Shown here: one piece after another, positions 25,658 through 34,622 of the stretch
How positions within the stretch are numbered: position 1 is the stretch's first letter
How the letters are laid out: every line of letters begins with the position of its first letter
NCBI RefSeq assembly: GCF_028858515.1
Contig: NZ_JAPJZJ010000006.1
Coordinates: 95,291-159,290, forward strand
From: Aurantiacibacter sp. D1-12
Lineage (GTDB): Bacteria; Pseudomonadota; Alphaproteobacteria; Sphingomonadales; Sphingomonadaceae
Direction: 5' to 3'
DNA: 64,000 nt
Position numbers and translations under genes: made by a program
The notes under the pieces: model-generated
What the model was told of the DNA's origin: nothing
Databases searched by the model: none
What the model saw: only the letters and a program-made list of their open reading frames with translations

Positions 25658-26116
25658 ATGACTGATCCCGTCTCCTTTACCGCCGCAACGCCGCGCTACG
25701 TGTTGCCGAACCTTTTCACCGCGCAGGCGCAAAAAGAATTCACCATCAACGAAGCACACGCACGGCTCGACATTCTGCTTCACCCCGCCGTGGAGGGCGA
25801 AGCCAATGTTCCACCAGTCACGCCGCCTGATGGCGCGACATGGATCGTCGGCTCCACTCCGAGCGGGGATTGGGCTGATAACGCAGGGGACCTCGCCAGC
25901 TGGCAGGCGGGCAACTGGGTGTTCGTTTCTCCGCAGCCTGGAATGCAGGTGTTCGATCAGGCGGCCCGGGTGACAGCGCGCTTTGACGGTGTCTGGCAAT
26001 ATGCGGCCACTGTCAGCGCCCCCTCTGGCGGCACGACCGAGGATACTGAAGCGCGCGCGGCCATTACCGGTCTGATTGCTGCGCTTGTGAGTGCCGGAAT
26101 TCTTCCGGCTGTTTGA
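25658..26116 (+). CDS. DUF2793 protein, GTA-associated
   Basis: This 152-aa protein is a DUF2793 protein (PRYVLPNLFTAQAQKEFTINEAHARLD near the start, WIVGSTPSGDWAGN-like segment in the middle), a family found at the ends of GTA and prophage clusters, probably a virion or fibre part. The ATG at 25658 follows TTGAGG and lies 7 bases after the gp15-like fragment. It appears intact, but its partner genes are missing, so it is probably a leftover of the GTA cluster. Confidence 0.8.
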   Translation: MTDPVSFTAATPRYVLPNLFTAQAQKEFTINEAHARLDILLHPAVEGEANVPPVTPPDGATWIVGSTPSGDWADNAGDLASWQAGNWVFVSPQPGMQVFDQAARVTARFDGVWQYAATVSAPSGGTTEDTEARAAITGLIAALVSAGILPAV

Positions 26117-26176
26117 GGAACAAGGCGATCGGGTGCAGAGTTATGGAAGACATATCTGCAACAAGGAAGCTCGCCT

Positions 26177-26710
26177 ATGCACACCCGCAAGATGCTGATT
26201 GCCGCCCCGATTGCCCTGTTCGCACTGGCCGGCTGCCAGACTGCTTACGAAGCGGCCGCAACGCAGATCGCCTCGGTGAAGGTGCTGGACCGCTCGGGCG
26301 CGCAAGTGGGCACCGCACGTCTGTTTTCTCTGGGCGACGAGGTGACGATCAACGCCAGCTTTACCGCGCTCTCGCCCGGCACCCATGCAGTGCATCTGCA
26401 CACGTCCGGCGACTGCAGTGCGAGCGATTTCACCTCGGCTGGCGGACATCTCAATCCCGGAGGCGAACAGCACGGCACGCTCAACCCGCGTGGCGCGCAT
26501 TTGGGCGACCTCCCCAATGTAACTATTGCCGATGATGGTGCGGGTACGATGAGCACAATCCTTCGAGGCACACGCACATCTGTGGAAACCGCAATCTTCG
26601 ATGCCGATGGCACCGCGCTGGTCGTACACGAAGGTGCGGACGATTATCGTAGCGACCCTGCAGGCGCAGCAGGCAGCCGCGTGGCCTGCGGAATCGTGAC
26701 CCGAAGCTGA
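26177..26710 (+). CDS. sodC: Cu/Zn superoxide dismutase, lipoprotein
   Basis: This 177-aa protein has a lipoprotein signal (ALAGC, C20) and the Cu/Zn SOD core: HAVHLHTSGDC (copper ligands), AGGHLNPGGEQHG and GAHLGDLPN (zinc region), LVVHEGADDY, and SRVACGIV with the disulfide cysteine. It dismutates superoxide at the cell surface or periplasm. AAGGAAG precedes the start. The stop directly abuts the convergent queC stop. Confidence 0.93.
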   Translation: MHTRKMLIAAPIALFALAGCQTAYEAAATQIASVKVLDRSGAQVGTARLFSLGDEVTINASFTALSPGTHAVHLHTSGDCSASDFTSAGGHLNPGGEQHGTLNPRGAHLGDLPNVTIADDGAGTMSTILRGTRTSVETAIFDADGTALVVHEGADDYRSDPAGAAGSRVACGIVTRS

Positions 26711-27406
26711 TCAGGCGTAGACCGTTCCGTCGGTCACGCCCGCTTCCTCGAAACCCTTTTTGCGCAGGCGACAGCTGTCACACAGGCCGCACGCCTTGCC
26801 CTCTGGTGTCGGGTCGTAGCAGGACCAGCTCCAGGCCGGATCGAAACCCAGCCGCGCGCATTCGCTGGCAATATCCGCCTTGCTCATATGTTGGAGCGGT
26901 GCGTGAATGGTGAAGGGTCTGCCCTCAACGCCCTGCTTTGTTCCTAGCCGTGCTGTCTCTGCAAAGCTGGAAATGAATTCCGGTCTGCAATCGGGATAGC
27001 CCGAATAATCCAGCGCATTCACACCGATAAACAGATCGCTAGACCCCGAGCTTTCGGCAAATGCGGTCGTCAAGGCGAGGAACAGCAGATTGCGCGCGGG
27101 AACATAGGTGACAGGGATGTCGTTCCCGACACCGGACTTGGGAACATCGATATCGGCAGTCAGGGCCGAACCGCCAAACTCGCGCAGATCGAGAGGCAGC
27201 TCGACATGCCGCTCGACCTCAAGCTTCTTCGCGATAGCGCGCGCCGATTGCAGCTCCCGCACGTGACGCTGGCCGTAGTCGATAGTCAAAGCATGAAGCG
27301 CAAAGCCCTGCTCGCGCGCGATCCCGGCCGTGACCATGGAATCGAGCCCGCCGGAAAGCAGGACAACTGCTACAGGTTTAGGGGCGACAGGTTTGGGGTT
27401 GCTCAT
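26711..27406 (-). CDS. queC: 7-cyano-7-deazaguanine synthase QueC
   Basis: This 231-aa ATP-dependent enzyme makes preQ0 from 7-carboxy-7-deazaguanine in queuosine synthesis. The N-type ATP pyrophosphatase loop is SGGLDS at 18-23, and the zinc cysteines are C196, C206, C209 and C212. The GVNALDYSGYPDCRPEF stretch is diagnostic. GCGGAGC precedes the ATG. No other que gene is adjacent, but gluQ elsewhere in the window uses queuosine-tRNA as its substrate. Confidence 0.95.
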   Translation of the reverse strand: MSNPKPVAPKPVAVVLLSGGLDSMVTAGIAREQGFALHALTIDYGQRHVRELQSARAIAKKLEVERHVELPLDLREFGGSALTADIDVPKSGVGNDIPVTYVPARNLLFLALTTAFAESSGSSDLFIGVNALDYSGYPDCRPEFISSFAETARLGTKQGVEGRPFTIHAPLQHMSKADIASECARLGFDPAWSWSCYDPTPEGKACGLCDSCRLRKKGFEEAGVTDGTVYA

Positions 27407-27456
27407 GGCCGCTCCGCTAAGCGCGATTGGCCATTACGGCAAGGGGCAGGCGCTAC

Positions 27457-27858
27457 TCAGCAACTGCCGGTGCGGCGCGCTTCACCTTCGAGCGAGAACG
27501 GCGAACCGCCCTGGATGCCCTGGCTGCGCACTTGCACCAAACCATTGCCTTCACGCCGGATCGTCGTGCGGCCATAGCCATTACCGCGGCAGGTGTACTG
27601 GACGGTGACTTCTCCAGGATCATCCTGCACAACAAATTGCTCACACCCCGGCTGTCGATGGCGCAGCTGGATGAATTCGCGGCCCGTGCGCACACAGATG
27701 CGTGTGCTCCGATCATTGCCGCGCAGCTGCAGCGTCCAGGCACCGTGATCGAGCGAATCGAGCATGGCAAGCTCTGACTGCTGCGCACCGGCAGGCATTA
27801 CGGCAAATACCGCTGCAATCCCGCCTGCAATAAAATGTGCTGTGCGCTTAAGGTTCAT
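27457..27858 (-). CDS. Exported protein, possibly DUF3617-like
   Basis: This 133-aa protein has a signal peptide (about residues 1-25, PAGAQQ). The short mature domain contains four or five cysteines, GAWTLQLRG near its start and YTCRGNGYGRTTIRREG in the second half. The cysteine-spaced beta pattern resembles DUF3617 proteins, but I am not certain. The ATG at 27858 (AAGGA upstream) is preferred to one three codons earlier. Confidence 0.6.
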   Translation of the reverse strand: MNLKRTAHFIAGGIAAVFAVMPAGAQQSELAMLDSLDHGAWTLQLRGNDRSTRICVRTGREFIQLRHRQPGCEQFVVQDDPGEVTVQYTCRGNGYGRTTIRREGNGLVQVRSQGIQGGSPFSLEGEARRTGSC

Positions 27859-27956
27859 CTCATCCATCCTTACTCATCTCACAAATCATATCAGATGAAT
27901 TGTGAACGACCAATTGCGCATGCCTTGCCATCAAAGGGTTGAAATTCGAGAAAGAA

Positions 27957-28874
27957 TCAATCCTGGATCGCAAAAGCGCGTGAACAGAAGGCGCAATCGA
28001 CCACGATCATTCCGTCATCATCGGCCATCTCGCGGCGATCCTCTTTGGGAAAGCGGGACAGAACGTCCTCAAAATGCGCCTCGGTACAGCGGCACCCCTT
28101 CCCAAGCACCGGCCCGGGGAGGACCCTTACCTGATCTTCCTCGTGGTAAAGCCGCCAGATCAGCTCCTCAAGGGGAAGCTCGGGATCAGCGAGCTCCTCA
28201 TGGCGAAGGCTATCCGCGAGAATGGAGACATGCTCCCATTCAGGATGGTCAAGCCGCGCGTGGAGGCGTTCGCGGCCTTCTTCTCCGTCAGGCAGATGCT
28301 GCACCAGCAGGCCGGCCGCCAGAGTGCCGCTCGCCCCCGATGAAATCGCTGTGCGAATGCGTGTTGGCACCTGCTCGCTCTGCGCAAAGTAGCTCTCGAC
28401 AGCGGCAGACAGGGATTCCCCTTCAAGCGGCACGATGCCCTGGTAGCGCTTCCCGGTTTTGGCGATGTCGAAGGTGATCGCGAGATGACCCCTGCCAAAC
28501 AGCGTGGTTAGGGAAGCGCTTGCGCCGCCATCGGCGAAACGCGCAGGATCGTGCTCGATATAGCCGCGCAATTCTCCGTCGCGATAATCACACACTAACA
28601 GATTCGCGATACCGCCTTCGCTTTGTGCCTGCATGGTCAGTTGATCGCCTTCGCCCTTGAGCAGGCCGCCCATAAGCGCCGCCAACACCAGCGCCTCTGA
28701 CAAGCAATGACGCAGCGCGGTGGGATAGTCATGCGCGCTCAGGATCTCGTCGAGAACGGGTCCGAGGCGCACTGTACGTCCACGGCAATGGCGCTCCGGA
28801 ATTGCAAAGCCCAGAAGGCGGTCCGAGAAAGTCTGGCTTTGTGTGTCGGTCATGCGGCGGATATGGGGGCTCAT
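27957..28874 (-). CDS. hslO: Redox-regulated chaperone Hsp33
   Basis: This protein (about 305 aa) holds unfolding proteins during oxidative stress. The C-terminal zinc-binding switch has cysteines 261, 263 (CRC) and 294, 297 (CAFC). The N-terminal domain has VRLGPVLDEIL and LRHCLSEALVLAALMG. The start is uncertain: the ATG at 28874 avoids overlap with argF, the ATG at 28853 gives MTDTQSQ, and a GTG at 28916 overlaps argF by 25 bases. It is the last gene of an argD-argF-hslO unit, common in this class. Confidence 0.93.
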   Translation of the reverse strand: MSPHIRRMTDTQSQTFSDRLLGFAIPERHCRGRTVRLGPVLDEILSAHDYPTALRHCLSEALVLAALMGGLLKGEGDQLTMQAQSEGGIANLLVCDYRDGELRGYIEHDPARFADGGASASLTTLFGRGHLAITFDIAKTGKRYQGIVPLEGESLSAAVESYFAQSEQVPTRIRTAISSGASGTLAAGLLVQHLPDGEEGRERLHARLDHPEWEHVSILADSLRHEELADPELPLEELIWRLYHEEDQVRVLPGPVLGKGCRCTEAHFEDVLSRFPKEDRREMADDDGMIVVDCAFCSRAFAIQD

Positions 28875-28891
28875 ACCGTCATTGAAAGAGA

Positions 28892-29818
28892 TCAGGCGAG
28901 TTTCCCGAAACACCACAGCAGGATCGATTTTTGTGCATGGATGCGGTTCTCCGCTTCATCGAAGACGACCGACTGCACGCCTTCAAAAACCTCCTCGGTC
29001 ACTTCGTCTCCGACATGCGCGGGCAAACAGTGCAAGAAAATCGCATCGCTCTTCGCGCGTTTCATCAATTCTGCATCGACGCAGTAAGGCTGCATCGCGG
29101 CAAGCTTCGTCTCGCTATCGGCCTGACCCATCGAAACCCATGTGTCGGTGACGATGACATCCGCGGCCGACGCAGCAGCAGCCGCATCCTGCATAAGCGT
29201 AACTTCGCACCCAGCATCGCGCGCCATTCCCACAAATTCCGCTTCGGGCTCGTATCCGGCTGGCGTCGCCACGCGGACGTTGAACTTCATCAGCGCCGCC
29301 GCCTCCAAGATCGAATGCAACACATTGTTGCCGTCACCGAACCACGCGACTTCCAGCCCGGGCAATGCCTTGCCTTTCTCGATCATCGTCAGCAGGTCGG
29401 CCACGATCTGGCACGGGTGCGAACGATCAGTCAGACCGTTGATCACCGGCACACTCGCGTGACGCGCCATTTCCTCGATCTTGGCGTGATCATCGGTCCG
29501 CATCATGATTGCATCGACCATCCGGCTGAGTACGCGAGCGGTGTCTGCAACGGACTCTCCACGCCCCAGCTGGGATGTGCCTGAATCAAGGACAAGCGCG
29601 CTGCCGCCGAGTTGTCGCATGGCCACATCAAAGCTCGCACGCGTCCTGGTCGAACTCTTCTCAAACACCATTGCCAGAACATGTCCTGCAAGTGGTGCGT
29701 CACTATCGACCTGGCCCTTGGGATGGCCAGATCGAGCTGACTTGCGTGCAATCGCATCGTCAAGCATCGCCGCGATCGCGTTTCCGCCAGCATCAGACAG
29801 ATCGAGAAAAGCGGCCAT
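28892..29818 (-). CDS. argF: Ornithine carbamoyltransferase
   Basis: This 308-aa enzyme forms citrulline from ornithine and carbamoyl phosphate. The carbamoyl phosphate motif STRTR is at 56-60, HPCQ at 134-137 and the ornithine-side HCLP at 263-266. DTWVSMG is present as expected. It starts 4 bases after the argD stop, so the two are translated from one mRNA. Confidence 0.97.
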   Translation of the reverse strand: MAAFLDLSDAGGNAIAAMLDDAIARKSARSGHPKGQVDSDAPLAGHVLAMVFEKSSTRTRASFDVAMRQLGGSALVLDSGTSQLGRGESVADTARVLSRMVDAIMMRTDDHAKIEEMARHASVPVINGLTDRSHPCQIVADLLTMIEKGKALPGLEVAWFGDGNNVLHSILEAAALMKFNVRVATPAGYEPEAEFVGMARDAGCEVTLMQDAAAAASAADVIVTDTWVSMGQADSETKLAAMQPYCVDAELMKRAKSDAIFLHCLPAHVGDEVTEEVFEGVQSVVFDEAENRIHAQKSILLWCFGKLA

Positions 29819-29822
29819 TCAG

Positions 29823-31013
29823 TTAGCCTGCGTCTTCAGGCGCGTAGGATGCAGCACCGGCAGAGAGCTTTTCGAAGAACTCATCCATCTCTGCATCACC
29901 AATGACCAGCGGCGGTAGAACGCGCAGCGTCGTATCGCCAGCCGCCACCATCAGCAGCTCATGCTTGTCGCGCAGGTGGATCATGAAAGGCCGTGGCTCG
30001 GACTTCATCTTGATGCCCAGCATCAGGCCCATGCCGCGCACACCTTCGAACAGACCGGGATAGTTTCCGATAAACTGTTCGATCCGCGAACGCAGCCGTT
30101 CGCCCTTGGCGCGCACTTCCTCCAGAAATTCCTCATTCGCCACTTCGTCCATCACGGCGGAGCCAGCGGCCATCGCCAGAGGGTTGCCGCCATAGGTAGA
30201 TCCGTGCGTGCCGAAGACCATGCCGCGCGCGGCCTTTTCGGTCGCAAGGCAGGCACCGAGCGGGAAACCACCGCCCAGACCCTTGGCGCTCGCCACGATG
30301 TCAGGCACGATGCCGTACTGCTCATAGGCATAGAGCGTACCCGTGCGCGCGACGCCGCACTGCACTTCATCGAGCGCCAGAAGCAAATCATGCTCGTCGG
30401 CAAGATCGCGCAGACCCTGCATGAATTCCTGGCTGGCTGGCCGAATGCCGCCCTCACCCTGGATCGGCTCGACCAGAAAGCCTGCCGTGTTGGGACCAAT
30501 CGCCGCCTTTGCGCCTTCGAGATCGTCGAATTCGACATATTTGAAGCCGGGCAGCAGCGGGTTGAAACCCTTGTGCATCTTTTCCTGATTGGACGCGCTT
30601 ATCGTCGCCATCGTACGTCCGTGGAACGCGTTCTTGAACGTGATGATCTCGAACTTGTCATCGTTGCCGACATGCTGGTGATAGGCGCGCACCGCCTTGA
30701 TCGCGCATTCCACCGATTCGGCGCCCGAGTTGGTGAAGAACACCGTGTCCGCAAACGTCTTGTCGACCAGCTTTTGCGCCAGCTCTTCGCCTTGCGGGCT
30801 GCCATAGAGATTGGAGACGTGCATCAGCGTCTCGGCCTGGCGCTGGATCGCCCCGATCAGACCCTTGTGACTGTGCCCAAGCAGATTGACCGCAATACCG
30901 CTGGCGAAATCGAGATAACGGGTGCCGTCCTCATCGATCAGGTGGCAGTGCTCGCCGCGGACGGGCCGCACGCCGCACCGGGGGTAAACAGGCATCAACG
31001 GGGTAATGGTCAT
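29823..31013 (-). CDS. argD: Acetylornithine aminotransferase
   Basis: This 396-aa class III PLP aminotransferase acts in arginine synthesis, and possibly in lysine synthesis as succinyl-diaminopimelate aminotransferase. The PLP lysine is K244 in ASAKGLGGGFPLGA; LDEVQCGVARTG binds the cofactor ring, and the TNSGAESVE phosphate loop is near residue 94. AAGGA precedes the ATG. It is the first gene of argD-argF-hslO. Confidence 0.96.
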   Translation of the reverse strand: MTITPLMPVYPRCGVRPVRGEHCHLIDEDGTRYLDFASGIAVNLLGHSHKGLIGAIQRQAETLMHVSNLYGSPQGEELAQKLVDKTFADTVFFTNSGAESVECAIKAVRAYHQHVGNDDKFEIITFKNAFHGRTMATISASNQEKMHKGFNPLLPGFKYVEFDDLEGAKAAIGPNTAGFLVEPIQGEGGIRPASQEFMQGLRDLADEHDLLLALDEVQCGVARTGTLYAYEQYGIVPDIVASAKGLGGGFPLGACLATEKAARGMVFGTHGSTYGGNPLAMAAGSAVMDEVANEEFLEEVRAKGERLRSRIEQFIGNYPGLFEGVRGMGLMLGIKMKSEPRPFMIHLRDKHELLMVAAGDTTLRVLPPLVIGDAEMDEFFEKLSAGAASYAPEDAG

Positions 31014-31044
31014 CAGGGGTATCCTTCAACGCGAAGTATGAGAG

Positions 31045-31075
31045 AGGCGGCCGGGCCTTGTGGGTCCGACCGCCT
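31045..31075 (-). terminator. Stem-loop downstream of cold-shock gene
   Basis: Arms at 31045-31054 and 31066-31075 form a 10-bp stem with one G-U pair on the minus strand. There is no clear U-tract. It lies between the cold-shock gene and argD, so it could end the former or act in the argD leader. Confidence 0.45.
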
Positions 31076-31144
31076 GATCAATGCTCTCTATGCCGGAGCA
31101 GGCGGCCGGTCAAACACTGGCCGCTATACTGTGCCCGAAAGGGT

Positions 31145-31903
31145 TTAACCCTGAACCGGAACCAGGTTGACGGCCGAATATTTGCCGCGTCGATCAACTT
31201 CGAGATCAAATTCGAAACGGTCGCCTTCGTCAATGCTCTGTACACCCGAACGCTCCACTGCGCTGATGTGCACGAAAGCATCTTCCTTGCCGTCATCGCG
31301 GGTGATGAAGCCAAAGCCTTTCATCGAGTTGAAGAACTTCACGGTGCCGACGGCCTTTTCACCCGTCAGCTCTCGCTGGGGTGCAGCCTTCTGCACTTCA
31401 ATCACGTCGCCAACGATCTGGAGGTCTGCAGCGGACACCTTGCCGCCACGATCCACGAGGTTGAACTGGAGCTCCTGTCCTTCGGCGAGGCCCTCCAGAC
31501 CAGCGCGTTCTACTTGGCTGATGTGGACGAAGACATCTTCGCCACCTTCGTCACGGGCGATAAAGCCAAAGCCCTTCTGGGCGTTGAAGAACTTTACCTT
31601 ACCCTGACCGGTGCCAACGACCTGTGCCGGCATGCCGCCGCCACCGCCGCCGCGCGGACCGCCACGGCCACCGCCGCCAAATCCGCCACCACGATTGCCG
31701 CCACCGAAGCCACCGCCCCGGTTGCCACCACCACGATCATCGTTGAAACGGTCGCCACCGCCGAAGCGGTCATTGCCGCCATCGCGCCAGCCGCCACCGT
31801 CAACCGGTGCGGGGCCGCCATCCATAAACGGGTCAAAACCCTCTTCGCCGAAACCATCACGCTTGTCCCGACCCTTGCCGCGACGTCCTCTGTCGTAACC
31901 CAT
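31145..31903 (-). CDS. Two-domain cold-shock protein with Gly/Arg-rich N-terminus
   Basis: This 252-aa protein has two cold-shock domains, at about 97-165 and 184-250. Each has RNP1 (KGFGFI at 110-115 and 195-200) and RNP2 (VFVHI, AFVHI) for nucleic acid binding. The first 95 residues are glycine-, arginine- and asparagine-rich (repeats such as RGGGFGGG), like RGG RNA-binding tails but placed N-terminally. It is probably an RNA chaperone. It is transcribed toward argD; a long leader upstream would be usual for this family, but I saw no specific structure. Confidence 0.9.
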   Translation of the reverse strand: MGYDRGRRGKGRDKRDGFGEEGFDPFMDGGPAPVDGGGWRDGGNDRFGGGDRFNDDRGGGNRGGGFGGGNRGGGFGGGGRGGPRGGGGGGMPAQVVGTGQGKVKFFNAQKGFGFIARDEGGEDVFVHISQVERAGLEGLAEGQELQFNLVDRGGKVSAADLQIVGDVIEVQKAAPQRELTGEKAVGTVKFFNSMKGFGFITRDDGKEDAFVHISAVERSGVQSIDEGDRFEFDLEVDRRGKYSAVNLVPVQG

Positions 31904-32130
31904 GAACTCAAAAAACCTTATTCCCGCCCTGTTATCATGATCAGCGGAGCGGACGAATTATCCGCTGACCAGCGATGAGGAGGCGCCCCCACATCTGTCC
32001 AGCCAGTGTGTATAGACGTAAATTGAAGGCGATGCGAACGATTTAGTATTGCAATTGAATGACGCGGCTGGCCTTGGGTTTCGGCGGCAACCCCACCAAG
32101 CACATATCGGGTGCCCCCGAAGGGACAAAC

Positions 32131-32529
32131 ATGGACGATCTGGTCTTGAAATTTGGCGGCTCTCTGATCGCGATTTCCGCGTTGGTGGTGTTCGCCCATT
32201 TTCTGGGCTTCACCCGCCACGGAAAGCTCTCTTCCAAGGGGGAAGCCGCCCACTGCCTGCGCCTTGCGGCTGGAGGGTTTGAGCCGGTACACGTGTTTCT
32301 GGATCGCGAAGGTGAAGCCGCTTTGGCGCAAGATGCCAGCGGAAGAGGCGCGGTGCTGGCTCCGCACGGCAACCAGTTTGTAGCCCGCATTCTGAGCGCT
32401 GGCGCAAAGCTATCCTTGGAAAAAGATCGCTTGCAGATAAGCGATCAATCCATAGGCCTCAGGCCAATTGTGTTGCGATTCGACAACATGCCGCCGGACT
32501 GGGTTTCAGCGCTGGCGGATGCTAGGTAA
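32131..32529 (+). CDS. Small membrane-anchored protein of unknown function
   Basis: This 132-aa protein has one N-terminal membrane helix (about residues 11-29, LIAISALVVFAHFLGF). A soluble domain with VHVFLDREGEAALAQDASGRGAV follows, which reads as a small beta-rich domain. No family is certain. AAGGGAC precedes the ATG at 32131; an in-frame ATG at 32059 lacks one. It ends 6 bases before the hydroxylase gene and probably shares its mRNA. Confidence 0.7.
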   Translation: MDDLVLKFGGSLIAISALVVFAHFLGFTRHGKLSSKGEAAHCLRLAAGGFEPVHVFLDREGEAALAQDASGRGAVLAPHGNQFVARILSAGAKLSLEKDRLQISDQSIGLRPIVLRFDNMPPDWVSALADAR

Positions 32530-32535
32530 GCGGCC

Positions 32536-33414
32536 ATGTCGTTCGACCCTGTGACCCTTGCGATTCCGCTCTTCATCATCCTGATTGTGGTAGAGCTGTT
32601 GTGGGCGCACAAGCGTCGTCCGCAGGCTTACGAATCACGTGACACGGCCACGTCTCTGGCCATTGGCCTCGGCAGTACAATGATCGGCGCGCTCACCGGC
32701 GGGGCAGTGCTCGCCATGCTGGTGTGGGCGCACAACGTCTCTCCCTTCAGCATTGGCTGGGTCTGGTGGGCCTGGCCGCTGTGCTTTGCGCTTGATGACT
32801 TTGCCTATTACCTCTTTCATCGCTCTGCGCATCGTGTGCGGTGGTTCTGGGCAAGCCACGTCAATCACCATTCCAGCCAGCATTACAATCTGTCGACCGC
32901 CCTCCGGCAGAGCTGGACAGGCTTCATAGCGCTTTCCTTTGTTTTCCGCCTACCTCTGGCCTTCGCGGGGTTTGAGCCGGCGATGATCCTCGCGTGTGGT
33001 GGAATCAATCTGATCTACCAGTTCTGGATCCACACCGAGTCCGTCGGGCGCATGCCGCGCTGGTTCGAAGCTGTGATGAATACGCCATCACACCACCGGG
33101 TCCATCACGCGGTGAACCCGCGTTATCTCGACAAGAACTACGCCGGCGTTTTCATCGTCTGGGACAAGATGTTCGGAACCTTTGTGCCAGAGGATGACGA
33201 GGACCAAATTCGCTATGGCATCGTCAACCAGCTCGGCACGTTCAACCTGATCACCAGCGTGTTTCACGAATGGATCGCGATAGCCAAGGATCTATGGCAC
33301 GCGCCGTGGCGGCACAAGCTCGACTACCTGTGGCGGGAGCCCGGCTGGACGCACGATGGCAGCCGTGAAACCTCGGATATGATCCGCGCGCGGTGGGACC
33401 GCCGCGAAAGCTAG
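32536..33414 (+). CDS. Sterol desaturase / fatty acid hydroxylase family protein
   Basis: This 292-aa integral membrane di-iron enzyme has the three histidine boxes HRSAH (95-99), HVNHH (108-112) and HHRVHH (186-191). Four or so membrane helices flank them. The substrate could be a fatty acid, a carotenoid or a sphingolipid; the family is too broad to decide. The stop overlaps the stop of the convergent OmpA gene by 4 bases. The spt gene lies 10 kb away, so a sphingoid hydroxylase role is only a possibility. Confidence 0.88.
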   Translation: MSFDPVTLAIPLFIILIVVELLWAHKRRPQAYESRDTATSLAIGLGSTMIGALTGGAVLAMLVWAHNVSPFSIGWVWWAWPLCFALDDFAYYLFHRSAHRVRWFWASHVNHHSSQHYNLSTALRQSWTGFIALSFVFRLPLAFAGFEPAMILACGGINLIYQFWIHTESVGRMPRWFEAVMNTPSHHRVHHAVNPRYLDKNYAGVFIVWDKMFGTFVPEDDEDQIRYGIVNQLGTFNLITSVFHEWIAIAKDLWHAPWRHKLDYLWREPGWTHDGSRETSDMIRARWDRRES

Positions 33415-34544
33415 TTCCCCGAACCGGGTCCGTAAGTGATTTCCACCCGGCGGTTCTGCAATTCGCGCACCCCGTCAGCAGTCTCCACGCGCGGCGCACT
33501 TTCCCCGAAAGCCTCGGTAGAAATCCGACCCGCGGGAATGTTGCGGACGGTTAAATAGTCGACGACGGTAGCGTTGCGACGTTCGGACAGGCGCACATTG
33601 TATGTGGCCGGGCCAGATCGGTCCGCATGGCCCGCCAACATTATGCGGCTCGTACCGCAATTGCCATAGGCGCTGATAGCTGAGTTGAGCACTGATGCAG
33701 CCTCGGGCGTGATAGTGCTCTCGTCCCAATCGAAAAAGACAATGTAGGGCCCTGAATTGCACGGCGGCACCGGAGCGGGCGGCACTGGTGGTGGCGGAGG
33801 TGGAGGCAGTTGCACGGGTGGCGGGGGCGGAGCCGGAGGAGCGAGCGGGGCCTCATCGCCGCCCAGATATACGACGAGGCTGGCAGACAACGTATGTGTT
33901 GCTAGCTCGAAATCGTTCAACCGGCCCAGCGTGTCATCGACCTCGAACTCGAGGGAGCTGAAGTAGCGGTACTTCAATCCCAGATCGACGCGGTCGGCGA
34001 CCGGTATGCGTAGTTGGGCGAGCCCCTGCCATGCCCATTCACTATCGCTGGTGTCGAGGTGGGCCTGCGCGCTGCCGGGGATCTCCGCATCGGCATTCAT
34101 CCACGTGCGGCCCGCGCCTGCACCGATGGAGAACTGGACATCATCCGCACCGCCGAAATCGACAAGCGCATTGGCCATCAATGATGTGAGCGTGAAGTCC
34201 CCGTCATAGTCCTGCGGCCCGGTGGCGAGGCTTTCCACGCCGGTGGGGATTCCCTGCGCGGCTGAATCAATCGCGTCCGCGCCGAAGGATTGATACGAGC
34301 CCTCGATCTCGGTGCGGATGCGCCCCCAGTCATGACCCAGCTGCACAGATGCGCCCCAGCCGGTATCGCCCGAGCTCGTCGCATCCTCGATTGCCGTACC
34401 AATGTCGGTGTCAAAATCCTCGACCAGAATGCCGCCGAGGTCCGCACCGATATATGTGCCCCGATCCCTCTCATTGTCCTGCGCAATCGCGGGTGAGGAC
34501 AGAGCAATCGCAGCCAAACCCAGACTCCAAGAACGCTTCTGCAT
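33411..34544 (-). CDS. OmpA family outer membrane protein
   Basis: This 377-aa protein has a signal peptide (residues 1-22, AIAQ), an eight-stranded OmpA-like beta barrel (about 28-230, starting YIGADLGGI), a proline-rich linker (about 235-262) and a C-terminal OmpA/MotB peptidoglycan-binding domain (FDWDESTITPEA, LAGHADRSG, NVRLSERRN, ELQNRRVEI). It anchors the outer membrane to the wall. GGAG lies upstream of the ATG at 34544; an upstream in-frame ATG (34613) is unlikely. Confidence 0.93.
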   Translation of the reverse strand: MQKRSWSLGLAAIALSSPAIAQDNERDRGTYIGADLGGILVEDFDTDIGTAIEDATSSGDTGWGASVQLGHDWGRIRTEIEGSYQSFGADAIDSAAQGIPTGVESLATGPQDYDGDFTLTSLMANALVDFGGADDVQFSIGAGAGRTWMNADAEIPGSAQAHLDTSDSEWAWQGLAQLRIPVADRVDLGLKYRYFSSLEFEVDDTLGRLNDFELATHTLSASLVVYLGGDEAPLAPPAPPPPPVQLPPPPPPPVPPAPVPPCNSGPYIVFFDWDESTITPEAASVLNSAISAYGNCGTSRIMLAGHADRSGPATYNVRLSERRNATVVDYLTVRNIPAGRISTEAFGESAPRVETADGVRELQNRRVEITYGPGSGN

Positions 34545-34622
34545 CGCCAGTCTCCATTCACCGCAGTCCTGCGAGATTGTGCCTAGTCTACGCAGGCAGG
34601 AGTCGGCTGGCAACCAAGCGGT

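Noticed and set aside
31092..31143. Second hairpin (GCGGCC...GGCCGC) and AAGGGTTTAACCCT palindrome near the cold-shock gene end
   Set aside because: The stem is imperfect without a U-tract, and the palindrome sits at the gene end; I could not decide on a role beyond the listed stem-loop.
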